A stretch of DNA of 64,000 nucleotides from CBDIHP01 sp965279195 (GCA_965279195.1 CBDIHP010000040.1:124001-188000), one strand, 5' to 3'; shown: positions 45,215-54,359, counted from the first letter of the stretch. Numbers and translations are program-made. The notes: generated by a model from the sequence alone, not told the origin.

Positions 45215-45835
45215 TCAGGTCGGGGGCAACGCCCGGGGCAGGTCGTCCGCCAGGGCGAGCACCTCGTCTCGCAACCTCTTCAGGATCCGCGACTTCGCCG
45301 CGTACACCGAGTCGATGGCTAGGCCGAGCGACTTCGCCACCTCGACCGCCGGACGCTCCTCGGCCCAGACGAGGACGAACGCCTCCCAGGTCGCCGGCTC
45401 GAACGAGGGCCGGACCCGGTCCAGGGCGGTTTCAAGGACCCGGGCATGGAACGCGGCCGTCCACTCGGGGTCGTCCCCCGGGGCCTCGATCGACACGATC
45501 CGCCCGTCCACCGAGTCCCCTCCCGCACCTCGGACCGTGTCCGCCTGGGCCCGCCAGAACCGGCCGATGCGTCGCCGGGTGATCGTCCCGAGCCAGTCGC
45601 GGAACCGCCCGCGTTCGGGGGTGTATTCGAAGGAGGCGATCGAACGGGCGACCTGGGCCAGCACGTCCTGCTCGATGTCGCGGGCGTCCGCTTCCTGCAA
45701 GCCTCTCCGCAGGGCGTAGGCCCGGATGATCGGGCCGTAGACCTCGACGAAGTCCGACCAGGACGCCGAGTCGGAGGCGTCCCGGATGCGCAGGAGCAGG
45801 CTGGGTCGGGTCGCCGCCGCGTCGGTCCGGGCCAT
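45215..45835 (-). CDS. ECF-type RNA polymerase sigma factor
   Basis: The 206-residue sigma factor has region 2 (EADARDIEQDVLAQVARSIAS, RGRFRDWLGTITRRRIGRF) and region 4 (AVEVAKSLGLAIDSVYAAKS). ATG at 45835 is chosen by comparison with the sigma factor at 15 kb, which also begins MxxxxxxxTRPSLLxRIRD; the ribosome site is weak. It is the first gene of the sigma/zinc-finger-kinase pair. The two pairs are probably paralogous. Confidence 0.9.
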   Translation of the reverse strand: MARTDAAATRPSLLLRIRDASDSASWSDFVEVYGPIIRAYALRRGLQEADARDIEQDVLAQVARSIASFEYTPERGRFRDWLGTITRRRIGRFWRAQADTVRGAGGDSVDGRIVSIEAPGDDPEWTAAFHARVLETALDRVRPSFEPATWEAFVLVWAEERPAVEVAKSLGLAIDSVYAAKSRILKRLRDEVLALADDLPRALPPT

Positions 45836-45988
45836 CGTCGTCTCGCAGAACGGATAGGCGTTCCCACGCCGGTTCTGACTCAGGATCGTCGATTTTTTCG
45901 AAGGTTTCAAGCGGCCATGCGTTCGGATCGGCATCCGTTGCCTTTTGCCCACGTCCCCGGTGGACTCGCGTCAACCTTGGAAACGGCC

Positions 45989-46026
45989 GGGGCCCGGCGG
46001 ACCATCACGATGGTCCGCCGGGCCCC
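45989..46026. terminator. Bidirectional hairpin terminator
   Basis: A perfect 17-bp stem (45989-46005 with 46010-46026) with loop CACG sits between the ends of the sigma-factor leader and the small gene at 46056. It has TTTT shortly after it on the plus strand and a weaker T run on the minus strand. It most likely ends the minus-strand gene at 46056. Confidence 0.8.
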
Positions 46027-46055
46027 TGGGGTGTTTTCTGGACGTCAGGCCGACC

Positions 46056-46412
46056 TCAGAGTTCCTCGGGATTGGTCCCGGTCCCCTCGGCGGAGGCGTT
46101 CTGGGGGAGTTTCTTGGCCCGGGGCTTGCGCTTGACCTTGGGCTTGGGGGGCGGGGAAGGCGCCTCAAGCTCCGCGCCCATCATCGCTTCGTCGAACGTC
46201 TCGGCCGAGGATTCCAGCTGCTGGACGAGCAGCATCAGGAAGTGGAGGCGGGTCCCCTGGGTCTCCAGGAACTCGTTGAACAGGAACCCGCCCTCGAGGA
46301 GGTCGTCGGCCTGCGACAGCACATCCTCGGCCAGGCCCTCGACGAGGGCATCCCGCCCCTTGGAAAGGACCTCGACGGCCGCGCGATATTTGTTGAAGCG
46401 ATGGTCGGACAT
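46056..46412 (-). CDS. Small helical protein with basic tail, unknown
   Basis: The 118-residue product has an N-terminal helical part of about 80 residues (RFNKYRAAVEVLSKGRDALV, FLETQGTRLHFLMLLVQQLE) and a Pro/Lys-rich tail (PPPKPKVKRKPRAKKLPQ). No membrane segment or family motif was recognised. The tail suggests contact with nucleic acid or an acidic protein. It follows the hydrolase gene by 34 bp on the same strand, so they may be cotranscribed, ending at the hairpin at 45989-46026. Confidence 0.65.
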   Translation of the reverse strand: MSDHRFNKYRAAVEVLSKGRDALVEGLAEDVLSQADDLLEGGFLFNEFLETQGTRLHFLMLLVQQLESSAETFDEAMMGAELEAPSPPPKPKVKRKPRAKKLPQNASAEGTGTNPEEL

Positions 46413-46446
46413 GGGTCACGGCCTCCTTGGTCGTTCTGGGGTGAGG

Positions 46447-47520
46447 TCAATCGCGGGTGCGGGAGGGGGATCGGTTCGGAGCGACGGCGGGAGGGCGCGC
46501 GGGGGCCGGCAGGGCCCAGCGGCCGGAGAGCCAGGAGACGATGCGGGCGTCGAGCCAGCGGCGGTCGCCGTGGACGTCCTCGCGATGCAGGAATCCTAGA
46601 TGGCCGCCATGAGGGATCAATTCCAGTGCCACGGATCTCGGAAATTCGACCTCGCGGAACGGCGTCGCCGGGATGAACGGGTCGTCCTCGGCGTGGATCA
46701 CCAGCCCGGGGACCTCGATCTTCGGCAGGAACCACCTGGCGCTGCAGCGTGTGTAGTAGTCACGGGCGTCCCGGAATGAGTTCAGGGGCGCGGTGAACGC
46801 CTCGTCGAAATCGAGCAGGGTCTGGACGTGGTCCAGGGGCACGGCTGCGAGTTCGGGGAAGACCAGCCGCAGCCGGCCGACCTCGAACTTGAGCTGCCGC
46901 ACGAAGTTGCGGTCGTAGATCCGGTTCCGGGGCGACTGGATGGCGCGACAGCACGCTTCGAGGTCGATCGGCGGGTTCGACGCCAGCACGCAGTCGAGCC
47001 CGGCCAGCGGCTCGCTCGCCGCCTCGCCCGCCAGTTTGAGAACCAGGTTCGCCCCGAGGGAGTACCCGATGAGGGCGATCGGCGACCCGGCCGCGCGCGC
47101 GGCAATCCATCCGGCCGCCGCGCGGACGTCCTCGGTCTTGCCGGAGTGGTAGAACTTGCGGGCGGCCCCGAACCCCGAGCCGGCCCCCCGGAGATTCATC
47201 CGGATGACGCGGACGCCCCTCGCGACGAGCTTCGCCGCGACCCTCGACACGTAAGGCGACCGGGCGCAGCCACCCAGGCCGTGAACCATCACCGCCGCCG
47301 GATCGCCCGGCCGCCACGAATCGGGCCGGGAGTCGAGCAGGCTCAGGCGGTCGCCATCGGGGACATCGATCTCGACGTAAACCGTGGGGAGCGGCAACCT
47401 TGGGCCGGGCAGGTAGCGGCCGAGGATCGTCTGGATGTGGGGATCCCGGAGCCACCGGTGCGGCTCGAACGGCGGCAAGGCCGAGGAGGCGGTGTCGGTG
47501 GCCGAGAGGGTGGTCGCCAT
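46447..47520 (-). CDS. YheT-family alpha/beta hydrolase
   Basis: The 357-residue protein is an alpha/beta hydrolase of the YheT/ABHD type, with esterase or lipase-like activity on unknown substrates. The family start HRWLRDPHIQTILGRYL is clear. The nucleophile elbow is GYSLGAN, the acid is in HAEDDPFIP, and the His is in PHGGHLGFLHRE. VMVHGLGGCARSPYV contains the oxyanion loop. It is first in a probable two-gene unit with the small helical protein. Confidence 0.92.
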   Translation of the reverse strand: MATTLSATDTASSALPPFEPHRWLRDPHIQTILGRYLPGPRLPLPTVYVEIDVPDGDRLSLLDSRPDSWRPGDPAAVMVHGLGGCARSPYVSRVAAKLVARGVRVIRMNLRGAGSGFGAARKFYHSGKTEDVRAAAGWIAARAAGSPIALIGYSLGANLVLKLAGEAASEPLAGLDCVLASNPPIDLEACCRAIQSPRNRIYDRNFVRQLKFEVGRLRLVFPELAAVPLDHVQTLLDFDEAFTAPLNSFRDARDYYTRCSARWFLPKIEVPGLVIHAEDDPFIPATPFREVEFPRSVALELIPHGGHLGFLHREDVHGDRRWLDARIVSWLSGRWALPAPARPPAVAPNRSPSRTRD

Positions 47521-47710
47521 GGTGCGTCCGAGCGATTGTCGCGGGGGCCCTGGTCCGGGAGACGACCTGACAATCCATCCTATCAGCGCAGTCGAGGCCT
47601 CGTCGAGAGCCGACGTTCAGATGTCCACCAGTGCCCCGAGGAGGGTGGGAGGAGCCGCTTTGGCCAACTCCACCAACCTCACGCCTGGCAGGTCGGTGGT
47701 CGGGCGCGTC

Positions 47711-47777
47711 ATCCGCGGCCGTCGGTGGGGTTGACGCGGCCCCGGATGGCCGCTTCTGCACCCTACCCTACCCTACC
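47711..47777. repeat. Interspersed repeat with GCGTCAACCCCACCGACGG core (minus orientation)
   Basis: Read on the minus strand, this sequence starts with three GTAGG-type units directly at the NHL stop codon. It continues as GCGGCC and then the 19-base core GCGTCAACCCCACCGACGG. The same order of blocks occurs at 52266-52330 just after the monooxygenase gene. Confidence 0.8.
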
Positions 47778-48850
47778 TATTTTACCCGACGGATGCGGTG
47801 GTTCTCGGTGTCGCCGATCACGAACGAGCCGTCGGGCGCGATCGCGACGCCGTGGGGGCGGCCGAGCTGGCCCTGGAGCGCGGGGCCGCCGTCGCCGGCA
47901 CCGCCGCGGCGGCCGCTGCCGGCGACGGTCTTCACGGTCTTCGACCCGGCGTCGTAGAGGCGGATGGTCTGATTCTCGGTGTCGACGATCCAGACGTTCC
48001 CCCCGGCACCCACGGCCATCTCCTTGGGGCCGTTGAAGGTGGCTTCGAGGGCGGGGCCGTCCTTGGCACCCTTCTTCCCGGTCCCGGCGATGGTCCGGAT
48101 GATCCCGGTCGTCGGATCGACGGCCCGCAGGCTGTTGCCCTGACGCTCCAGGATGTAGACCGACCCGTCCAGGCCGACCTCGACCGCCCGGGCGCCGAAG
48201 ATCGAGCAGCTCGCCGCCGGGCCACCGTCCCCCGCCCGCTTGCCCTTGCCGTCCCCGGCGAAAGTCGAGATCACGCTCGTCTTGAGGTCGACCACGCGGA
48301 TCCGGTGATCGGCGACGTCGGCGACGTACAGGCGGGTCTCGCCCGGGTCGAGGGCCACGCCGTTGGGCTCGACGAGCCCGGCCTGGTCGCCCGGCCCGCC
48401 ATCGCCCGAGTAGGTCTTCCGCTCCGACCCGGCGACGGTGGTCATGATCCCCGTCTTGCCGTCCACCTTGCGGACGCGGCGGTTGAGCCGGTCGGCGACG
48501 TAGAACGTCCCATCCTTCGCCATGGCAACGCCATAGGGCTCGTCGAACGCGGCCTCGGTGGCGGGCCCGCCGTCGCCCGAGAAGCCCTTCTTGCCCGACC
48601 CGGCGACGGTGGTGATGACCCCCGTCTTCGCATCCACGCGCCGGATCCTGTGGTTGAAGGTGTCGGAGAGGAACAGGTTCCCGGCCGCGTCGTAGGCGAC
48701 GTCGAACGGCTGGTTGAGCCTGGCCTTCGTGGCGGGTCCGCCGTCACCGGAGTCGCCCTGCTGGCCATCGCCGGCGACGGTGTCGATCACGCCATCCGCG
48801 ACAAGCGGGCTGAGCAGTAAACTTCCCAGGAACAGGAATGCGATCGGCAT
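47777..48850 (-). CDS. Exported NHL-repeat beta-propeller protein
   Basis: The 357-residue protein has a signal peptide (IAFLFLGSLLLSPLVADG) and about six NHL repeats. Each repeat pairs TVAGxGxxGxxGDGGPA with xPxGVAxxxxGxxxxxDxxNxRIRxVD, spaced roughly 56 residues apart. It forms a single propeller in the periplasm or outside the cell. NHL proteins bind protein or sugar; no catalytic residue can be named. ATG at 48850 is set by the leader; the frame upstream has no signal peptide. A repeat element begins at its stop codon. Confidence 0.9.
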   Translation of the reverse strand: MPIAFLFLGSLLLSPLVADGVIDTVAGDGQQGDSGDGGPATKARLNQPFDVAYDAAGNLFLSDTFNHRIRRVDAKTGVITTVAGSGKKGFSGDGGPATEAAFDEPYGVAMAKDGTFYVADRLNRRVRKVDGKTGIMTTVAGSERKTYSGDGGPGDQAGLVEPNGVALDPGETRLYVADVADHRIRVVDLKTSVISTFAGDGKGKRAGDGGPAASCSIFGARAVEVGLDGSVYILERQGNSLRAVDPTTGIIRTIAGTGKKGAKDGPALEATFNGPKEMAVGAGGNVWIVDTENQTIRLYDAGSKTVKTVAGSGRRGGAGDGGPALQGQLGRPHGVAIAPDGSFVIGDTENHRIRRVK

Positions 48851-49085
48851 GGTCGGGCCTCGGGTTCTCGGGCGGTGGATCTCGATCGGGTTGTCCACAA
48901 TCTCCTGGATGCGAACGTCCACTTCAACCGGGCAGTCCCCTTCGTGCACCGTGGCCTGAAAGTCGCTAGAGAAACGGGGATGAGTCGACTTTCCTTCCCA
49001 AACCGAACGGATATGATGCAGCCCGCCCATCCCCACGCGCGTTGCCCGTCCGGCGCACGTCGCACCTAGCTGGAGCCTCCCGGTC

Positions 49086-50648
49086 ATGGCGGACATCGTC
49101 ATCATCAACCCGCGGTTCGAGATCTCATTCTGGGGGATGGAGCATGCATTGCCGTTCATGGGCAAGCGGGCCAATCTGCCCGTGTCCTGCCTGCCCCTGC
49201 TCGCCGCCCTGACCCCGGAAGAGCACACGGTCACGCTCATCGACGAGAACGTCGAGGCGATCAACTGGGAGCGTTGCGCCAAGGCCGACATCGTCGGCAT
49301 CACGGGCATGAGCGTGCAGCGGTTCCGGATGAAGGAGATCCTCGCCGAGCTCAAGGCGCGAGGCTGCTTCACCGTGGTCGGCGGCCCGCTCGTCACCGTC
49401 AGCGAGGACTACTTCGACGGCCTGGCCGACGTCATCTTCATCGGCGAGGCCGAGCAGACCTGGCCGCAGTTCCTCAATGAGTGGAAGCAGGGCCTACATC
49501 AATATCGGTATGAGCAGATCGATAAGTCCGACATGAGTTTGGTGCCGACGCCCCGATTCGACCTGCTGAAGATGCGCCACTACGCCTTCGGCAGCGTGCA
49601 GTTCTCGCGCGGCTGCCCGTTCCAGTGCGAGTTCTGCGACATCATTGTCACGTTCGGGCGCAAGCCCCGGATCAAGACGGTCCCCCAGATCATCGCCGAG
49701 CTGGATGCCCTCCACAAAGAAGGCATGAAGATCGTCTTCATCGTAGATGACAACCTGATCGGCAACAAGCGAGAGATCAAGAAGGTCCTGCAAGAGGTCA
49801 TCGCCTGGCAGGAGAAGGAGGGCTATCCGCTCACCTTCTTCACCGAGGCCTCGATCGACCTGGCAGACGACGAAGAGCTGATGAGGCTCATGACCGACGC
49901 CAACATCATCTCGACCTTCATCGGGATCGAGAGCCCCAACGAGGCGTCGCTCCGCGAGACCAAGAAGTTCCAGAACGTCCGATCCGGCGGCAGCATCCTC
50001 GAGAAAATCCACCGCATCCAGGACGCCGGCATCGAGGTCTGGTGCGGGATGATCATCGGGTTCGACAACGACGACCACACCATCTTCGAAGCCCAGCGCC
50101 AGTTCATCCAGGACGCCCGCATCGGCTTCTCGATGACCGGGATGCTCCACGCCATCCCCAAGACGCCGCTGCACGCCCGGCTCATGGAAGAGGGCCGGCT
50201 CGACCCGTCGGACCAGCCCGAGTTCGGCACCAACGTCATCCCGCTCCAGATCTCCCGAGAAGACCTGCGCGACGGGTATGTCCATGTGATGACCTCGCTC
50301 TACGAGCCCGAGGCGTATTTCTCCCGCATGGAGGAACTCTACCTCAAGGCGAAGCTCGATTCCGGCCGGGGCCGCTCGCGGTACTGGAAGACCCACCCGA
50401 TCACCCGGATCAAGACCGAGGGGGCCTTCCTGATCCAGGCCATCGCCCTGTTCCTCCGGCTCATGGCGGGCGTGCCCGAGAAGTACCTCCGCGCGGAGTA
50501 TCGCAAGCGGATGGTGCGATTCCTCAAGCAAAGGCGCGACCCCGGCGGTATCCTGCTCTACGTCGTCGGCTTCGCCATGCACTACCACGCCCACACCCTG
50601 GCCAAGCAGATGCAGACCGGCCGGACGCAGATCGTGAACTCCTTCTGA
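49086..50648 (+). CDS. B12-binding radical SAM protein with DUF4070, HpnP-like
   Basis: The 520-residue enzyme has an N-terminal Rossmann-like cobalamin-binding domain (1-140), a radical SAM domain with the 4Fe-4S cysteines C177, C181 and C184 in RGCPFQCEFC, and a C-terminal DUF4070 domain. The sequence FVDDNLIGNKKxIK-like (IVDDNLIGNKREIKKVL) and FCDIIVTFGRKPRIKT closely resemble HpnP, the hopanoid C-2 methylase, as remembered from that family. The classic DxHxxG cobalamin motif is absent, as is usual for this class. A methyl transfer to an unactivated carbon is the natural guess; no hopanoid genes are adjacent. It is followed after 13 bp by an FAD monooxygenase. A TATGAT at 49013-49018 may be its -10. 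Confidence 0.85.
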   Translation: MADIVIINPRFEISFWGMEHALPFMGKRANLPVSCLPLLAALTPEEHTVTLIDENVEAINWERCAKADIVGITGMSVQRFRMKEILAELKARGCFTVVGGPLVTVSEDYFDGLADVIFIGEAEQTWPQFLNEWKQGLHQYRYEQIDKSDMSLVPTPRFDLLKMRHYAFGSVQFSRGCPFQCEFCDIIVTFGRKPRIKTVPQIIAELDALHKEGMKIVFIVDDNLIGNKREIKKVLQEVIAWQEKEGYPLTFFTEASIDLADDEELMRLMTDANIISTFIGIESPNEASLRETKKFQNVRSGGSILEKIHRIQDAGIEVWCGMIIGFDNDDHTIFEAQRQFIQDARIGFSMTGMLHAIPKTPLHARLMEEGRLDPSDQPEFGTNVIPLQISREDLRDGYVHVMTSLYEPEAYFSRMEELYLKAKLDSGRGRSRYWKTHPITRIKTEGAFLIQAIALFLRLMAGVPEKYLRAEYRKRMVRFLKQRRDPGGILLYVVGFAMHYHAHTLAKQMQTGRTQIVNSF

Positions 50649-50661
50649 GCCATCGAGCACC

Positions 50662-52272
50662 ATGAGCGACGCCCCGCCCCGCGTTCCCGGACTCGTCCTG
50701 ATCGTCGGCGCGGGGCCGGTCGGCCTGACGCTCGCCTCGCTCCTCCACAGGCAGGGCCTCGCCTGCCGGATCATCGACAAGGCCCCCGAGCCCACGAGGA
50801 CCTCCAAGGCCCTCGTGATCTGGGGCCGGACGATGGAGATGCTCGACGACCTCGGACTCGTCGACCGCTTCCTCGATCGCGGCTTCCCGCTCCAGCGGGC
50901 CCGGATCTTCGGCAACACGTCGCTCCTGGTCGAGATCCCCTTCGAGGTCGAGGGGACGCATTACCCGAAGCCGACCATGCTCTCGCAGGCCGTGACGGAG
51001 GAGCTGCTCACCGAGCACCTCGAATCGGTCGGGATCCCCGTCGAGCGGCCGGTCGAGCTGCTCGGCTTCGACGACCTCGGCGACCACATCCGGGCGAAAA
51101 TCCGGTATCCCGACGGCGGCGTCGAGGAGTCGCGGTTCGACTGGATCGTCGGCTGCGACGGCGCGCACAGCACGGTCCGGCAGCGACTGGGGATCGAGTT
51201 CACGGGCGAGGCCGAGCCGAACGACTGGATCCTGGCCGACGGCCACATCTCGGGCTCGATCCCCCACGACAAGCTCAGCCTGTTCTGGCACGACGAGGGG
51301 GTGCTGGCGGTCTTCCCTTTCGAGAACGACCGCTACCGGATCGTCGCCGACGCGGGCCTGGCGAAGGGGCTGGATAAGCCGCACACCCCGACCGTCGAGG
51401 GCGTCCAGGCGATCCTCGACCGTCGCGGGCCCGGCGGGGCGACGTTCCGCGACCCGGTCTGGCTCGCCGGGTTCCGGATCCACGAGCGGAAGGTCGCGAC
51501 CTACGGGCAGGGTCGGGCCTTCCTCGCAGGGGATGCCGCGCACATCCACAGCCCGGCCGGCGGCCAGGGCATGAACACCGGAATGCAGGACGCCTACAAC
51601 CTCGCCTGGAAGCTCGCGTTCGTCCAGTCCGGCCGATTCAACCACGCCCTGCTCGACACTTACACCATCGAGCGGGGCGCCGTCGGCGACATGGTCCTGA
51701 AGCGCGCCGGCGCGGGCACCCGTCTGGCGACCTTGCGCAACCCCGTCGGGCAGTTCCTGCGAAACAAGGCCATCCGCCTGGTCGGGCAGTTCCCCGGCTT
51801 CCGCCGCACGTTCGTCCGCGAGCTTTCCGAGACCGCCATCGCCTACAACGACAGCCCGCTGAACGGCAGCGAGTTGTCTCCGGGCCAGTCCGGCACCCTC
51901 CGGCCGGGCGATCGCGTGCCCGATGTCGAGGGATTACTGTTCCAGGGACAGCCCGTCCGCCTGCAACGCATCCTGAGCGGGCCGCGGTTCACGCAGGTGG
52001 TCGTTCCAGAGTCGGGGGCGGATCTCGGGGAACTCATCCGCCGGGTGGAATCCGAATTTCCCGGCCTGTTTCGCTGCGTCATCCTGGCCGGGGAGGCCGC
52101 CGGGGCCGTGGCGGGGGCCGACCTCGTCATCGACCCTCGGGGCGACGCCCGGCGGCTATTCGCCGCGAAGGCCGCGACACTCTCGCTGGTCCGGCCGGAT
52201 GGCTACCTGGCGTTCCAGTCGCCGATGGCCTGGTCCCCGCTACGCGGCTGGCTTGAGACCTATCTCCGGTAG
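50662..52272 (+). CDS. FAD-dependent aromatic-type monooxygenase
   Basis: The 536-residue protein belongs to the flavin monooxygenases of the PheA/TfdB and polyketide-hydroxylase group. It has the FAD-binding IVGAGPVGLTLASLL, the DG motif (DWIVGCDGAHSTVRQRLG) and the GD motif (FLAGDAAHIHSPAGGQGMN), plus a C-terminal thioredoxin-like domain. It should hydroxylate an aromatic or polyketide substrate with NAD(P)H and oxygen. It starts 13 bp after the radical SAM gene, so both are probably one unit acting on one compound. Its TAG stop lies in a repeat element. Confidence 0.92.
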   Translation: MSDAPPRVPGLVLIVGAGPVGLTLASLLHRQGLACRIIDKAPEPTRTSKALVIWGRTMEMLDDLGLVDRFLDRGFPLQRARIFGNTSLLVEIPFEVEGTHYPKPTMLSQAVTEELLTEHLESVGIPVERPVELLGFDDLGDHIRAKIRYPDGGVEESRFDWIVGCDGAHSTVRQRLGIEFTGEAEPNDWILADGHISGSIPHDKLSLFWHDEGVLAVFPFENDRYRIVADAGLAKGLDKPHTPTVEGVQAILDRRGPGGATFRDPVWLAGFRIHERKVATYGQGRAFLAGDAAHIHSPAGGQGMNTGMQDAYNLAWKLAFVQSGRFNHALLDTYTIERGAVGDMVLKRAGAGTRLATLRNPVGQFLRNKAIRLVGQFPGFRRTFVRELSETAIAYNDSPLNGSELSPGQSGTLRPGDRVPDVEGLLFQGQPVRLQRILSGPRFTQVVVPESGADLGELIRRVESEFPGLFRCVILAGEAAGAVAGADLVIDPRGDARRLFAAKAATLSLVRPDGYLAFQSPMAWSPLRGWLETYLR

Positions 52273-52415
52273 GGTGGTGTGAAGACGCGGCCTCTCGGGC
52301 CCGCGTCAACCCCACCGACGGGGGCGGATGCCGGTCCAAACCGTCCGACCGACCGGGCGTGTTGTCAGTGGGGTGACGCCTCTCCTGCGGGGCGACGTCT
52401 TTACCCCACCCGACC
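52266..52415. repeat. Interspersed inverted-repeat element after the monooxygenase gene
   Basis: The left part (52266-52330) contains the core GCGTCAACCCCACCGACGG shared with 47711-47777. An imperfect inverted copy of the first 47 bases follows at about 52367-52413. The TAG at 52270-52272 is the gene's stop codon and is part of the element's GGTAGGGT start. The whole lies between convergent genes. Confidence 0.75.
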
Positions 52416-52438
52416 CTGGTGAGTGGCCCGTCTCCGGC

Positions 52439-53053
52439 TCAGCGTCCGGCGGCGAGGGGCTCGCCGCGGAGGAAGCCGGCAAGGGCGTCGGGGTCGTCGA
52501 GGTCGATCTCGGACGAGACCCAGGTGCCGGTGGACTCGTCGAGGACGGCGGCGATGGTTCGTCCGTGGGGCGGGCTGCCGGCGTGGCACCAGATCAGGTG
52601 GTCGTCGGCGTTGGTGAAGCCGAGTCCATCCCACTGGCCGATGCCCCCGACGGCCTCGCGGAGGGCGGTGCGGACAGCGTAGACGGCCTGGAGCGCGTCC
52701 GGGTTGTCCCCCATCGTGTCGGGGTAGATCCGGATGGCGTAGATCGCGCGGGTGCTTTCGAGGTAATCGGCCAGCCAGCGGTTGGCGGAGGGGGGCCCGC
52801 CGGCTTCGAGGCTGTCGATGAACTCGGCGACTTCCTCGGCGCCCAGGGTATTGGGGCCGACGGGGTTGCGCTCGACGGTTGCCCACAGGACGGTGGTGTC
52901 GTTGGGATTGGGGCCGATCGCCAGGTAATTGCCGAGCGTCCCCGGGTGGTCGACGGACCAGACCGACGCCACGCCGGCGGCCGCCGCACGTTGGATGTCA
53001 GCCAGCGCGATCGGCCGGTCGGTGACGGTCAGCAATCGAAGGTAGTCACCCAT
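52439..53053 (-). CDS. Conserved protein of unknown function
   Basis: The 204-residue soluble protein is not recognised. It has a patterned alpha/beta sequence (ADIQRAAAAGVASVWSVDHP, NRWLADYLESTRAIYAIRIYP, GGIGQWDGLGFTNADDHLIW). ATG at 53053 is chosen because it overlaps the end of the transporter gene by 8 bases, a typical coupled arrangement, and a longer frame gives an unlikely start. It is convergent with the monooxygenase gene. Being coupled to a transporter, it may act on the transported compound. Confidence 0.65.
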   Translation of the reverse strand: MGDYLRLLTVTDRPIALADIQRAAAAGVASVWSVDHPGTLGNYLAIGPNPNDTTVLWATVERNPVGPNTLGAEEVAEFIDSLEAGGPPSANRWLADYLESTRAIYAIRIYPDTMGDNPDALQAVYAVRTALREAVGGIGQWDGLGFTNADDHLIWCHAGSPPHGRTIAAVLDESTGTWVSSEIDLDDPDALAGFLRGEPLAAGR

Positions 53054-54359
53054 CGGCCGACTCCGTCGCGAATCGCCCCGCGTACGCGGTGGAACGCCGA
53101 ACACCGTCGCCCCTCGGGGTCGGAACCGTCATGGTTTCGGCGACAGACTCGCGAACCGCCTTCGTCGCGTGCGAAGGAAATCCCAGGTAAAAGAAGAGTA
53201 GCAGTCCGAGGTTAATGAGGCAAGGGATGAGAAAGACCGCCGGGTAATTGCCCCCCGTCCGGCTCACCACCTCGCCCGCCAGGAGGCTACCCAGGAGCGA
53301 TCCCAGCCCCGAGGTGACCACCATGTTGAGCGCCTGGGCCGATCCGCGTCGCTCCCGCGGGGCGCGCGTGTCCATGTACATCTGCCCGGCCACCGTGAAG
53401 CATGCGATCCCGATGCCATGCAACGGATTCCCCAGGAGGGCCAGCCAGAGCGGCGGGTTCAAGGCCAGGCTCGCGTAGCGGACGAGCCACGCGGCGATGC
53501 CCAGCATCAACGTCGCCTTGTAGCCGAAACGCACCAGGATCCGGGTCAGGAACGCCAGCGCCACGACCTCGGGCCACTGTCCCAGCGTCATCGCCGTCGC
53601 CGTCCAAGCGCGCGGCAGGCCGATCGACTCGAAGTAGGTCGGCATCACCTGGAAGACGTATGGGGTCGTCAGGCTCACCCCGAAGGCGGTGAACAGGTAG
53701 ACCCGCATCTCCCGCTGGCCCAGGAACTCCCGCGCGGCCGCCAGCCCCAGCCCCCGTCCCGGACCCCCGGCCAGCGGCGGGGTATTCGGGAGGGTCAGGC
53801 AGTACCCGGCCATGATCGCCGAGAGGACCACGCTGACCCAGAATGCCTCGTAGGCCCCCTGCCCGCTCCCCCTGGCCGAGCCCGACAGCAGCATCACGAC
53901 CGACACCGCCCAGCCGACGATCATCCAGCCCGCCGTGCCCCAGAGCCGGACCCCGCCGAACTCGTCGTCGGGATTCCGCAGGTTCCGGAACGCCAACGCA
54001 TTACAAAGCCCGTAGCTGGGCGCCAGGATCAGCCAGAGCAACAAGAAGAGGCCGAACAGCCAGACCAGTTGCGTCGTCACCCCGCAGGCGAAGACCAGGA
54101 GCAGCCCGGTCCCCAGGGCGTAGGTCAGAGCCAGATAGTTCTGGATCGGCATGAGCCGGTCCACGAGCTGCCCCGCGCCGAGCGGCATGGCGAACGACGC
54201 CAGGGCCAGCGTCGCGAAGATCGACCCCCGGCCACGACCCGTGATGCCGAGGTCGGCGAGGTGGAGCGACAGGATGGGCCAGAACGCCCCCTGCACCGCG
54301 TAGACGAGCCCCATCATCAAGGACAGACGCGCCCGCGTCGCCCCATTGCCAACGTCCAT
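53046..54359 (-). CDS. MFS transporter, nucleoside/sugar:H+ symporter-like
   Basis: The 437-residue protein has about twelve hydrophobic helices in two halves. The first is RARLSLMMGLVYAVQGAFWP and the loop after helix 2-3 is QLVDRLMP. EFGGVRLWGTAGWMIVGWAV resembles the LacY/NupG-like symporters (MFS_1-like), with Arg/Gly in the middle. It is proton-coupled import or export of an uncharged solute, probably a nucleoside or sugar. ATG at 54359 is chosen because the frame upstream is low-complexity and contains an inverted repeat. It overlaps the downstream unknown gene by 8 bp. Confidence 0.85.
   Translation of the reverse strand: MDVGNGATRARLSLMMGLVYAVQGAFWPILSLHLADLGITGRGRGSIFATLALASFAMPLGAGQLVDRLMPIQNYLALTYALGTGLLLVFACGVTTQLVWLFGLFLLLWLILAPSYGLCNALAFRNLRNPDDEFGGVRLWGTAGWMIVGWAVSVVMLLSGSARGSGQGAYEAFWVSVVLSAIMAGYCLTLPNTPPLAGGPGRGLGLAAAREFLGQREMRVYLFTAFGVSLTTPYVFQVMPTYFESIGLPRAWTATAMTLGQWPEVVALAFLTRILVRFGYKATLMLGIAAWLVRYASLALNPPLWLALLGNPLHGIGIACFTVAGQMYMDTRAPRERRGSAQALNMVVTSGLGSLLGSLLAGEVVSRTGGNYPAVFLIPCLINLGLLLFFYLGFPSHATKAVRESVAETMTVPTPRGDGVRRSTAYAGRFATESADG

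Noticed and set aside
42384..45719. A 1111-codon open frame on the plus strand across the large kinase and sigma genes
   Set aside because: It is antisense to two genes with clear motifs and reads as Arg/Pro/Gly-rich shadow sequence, common in high-GC DNA.
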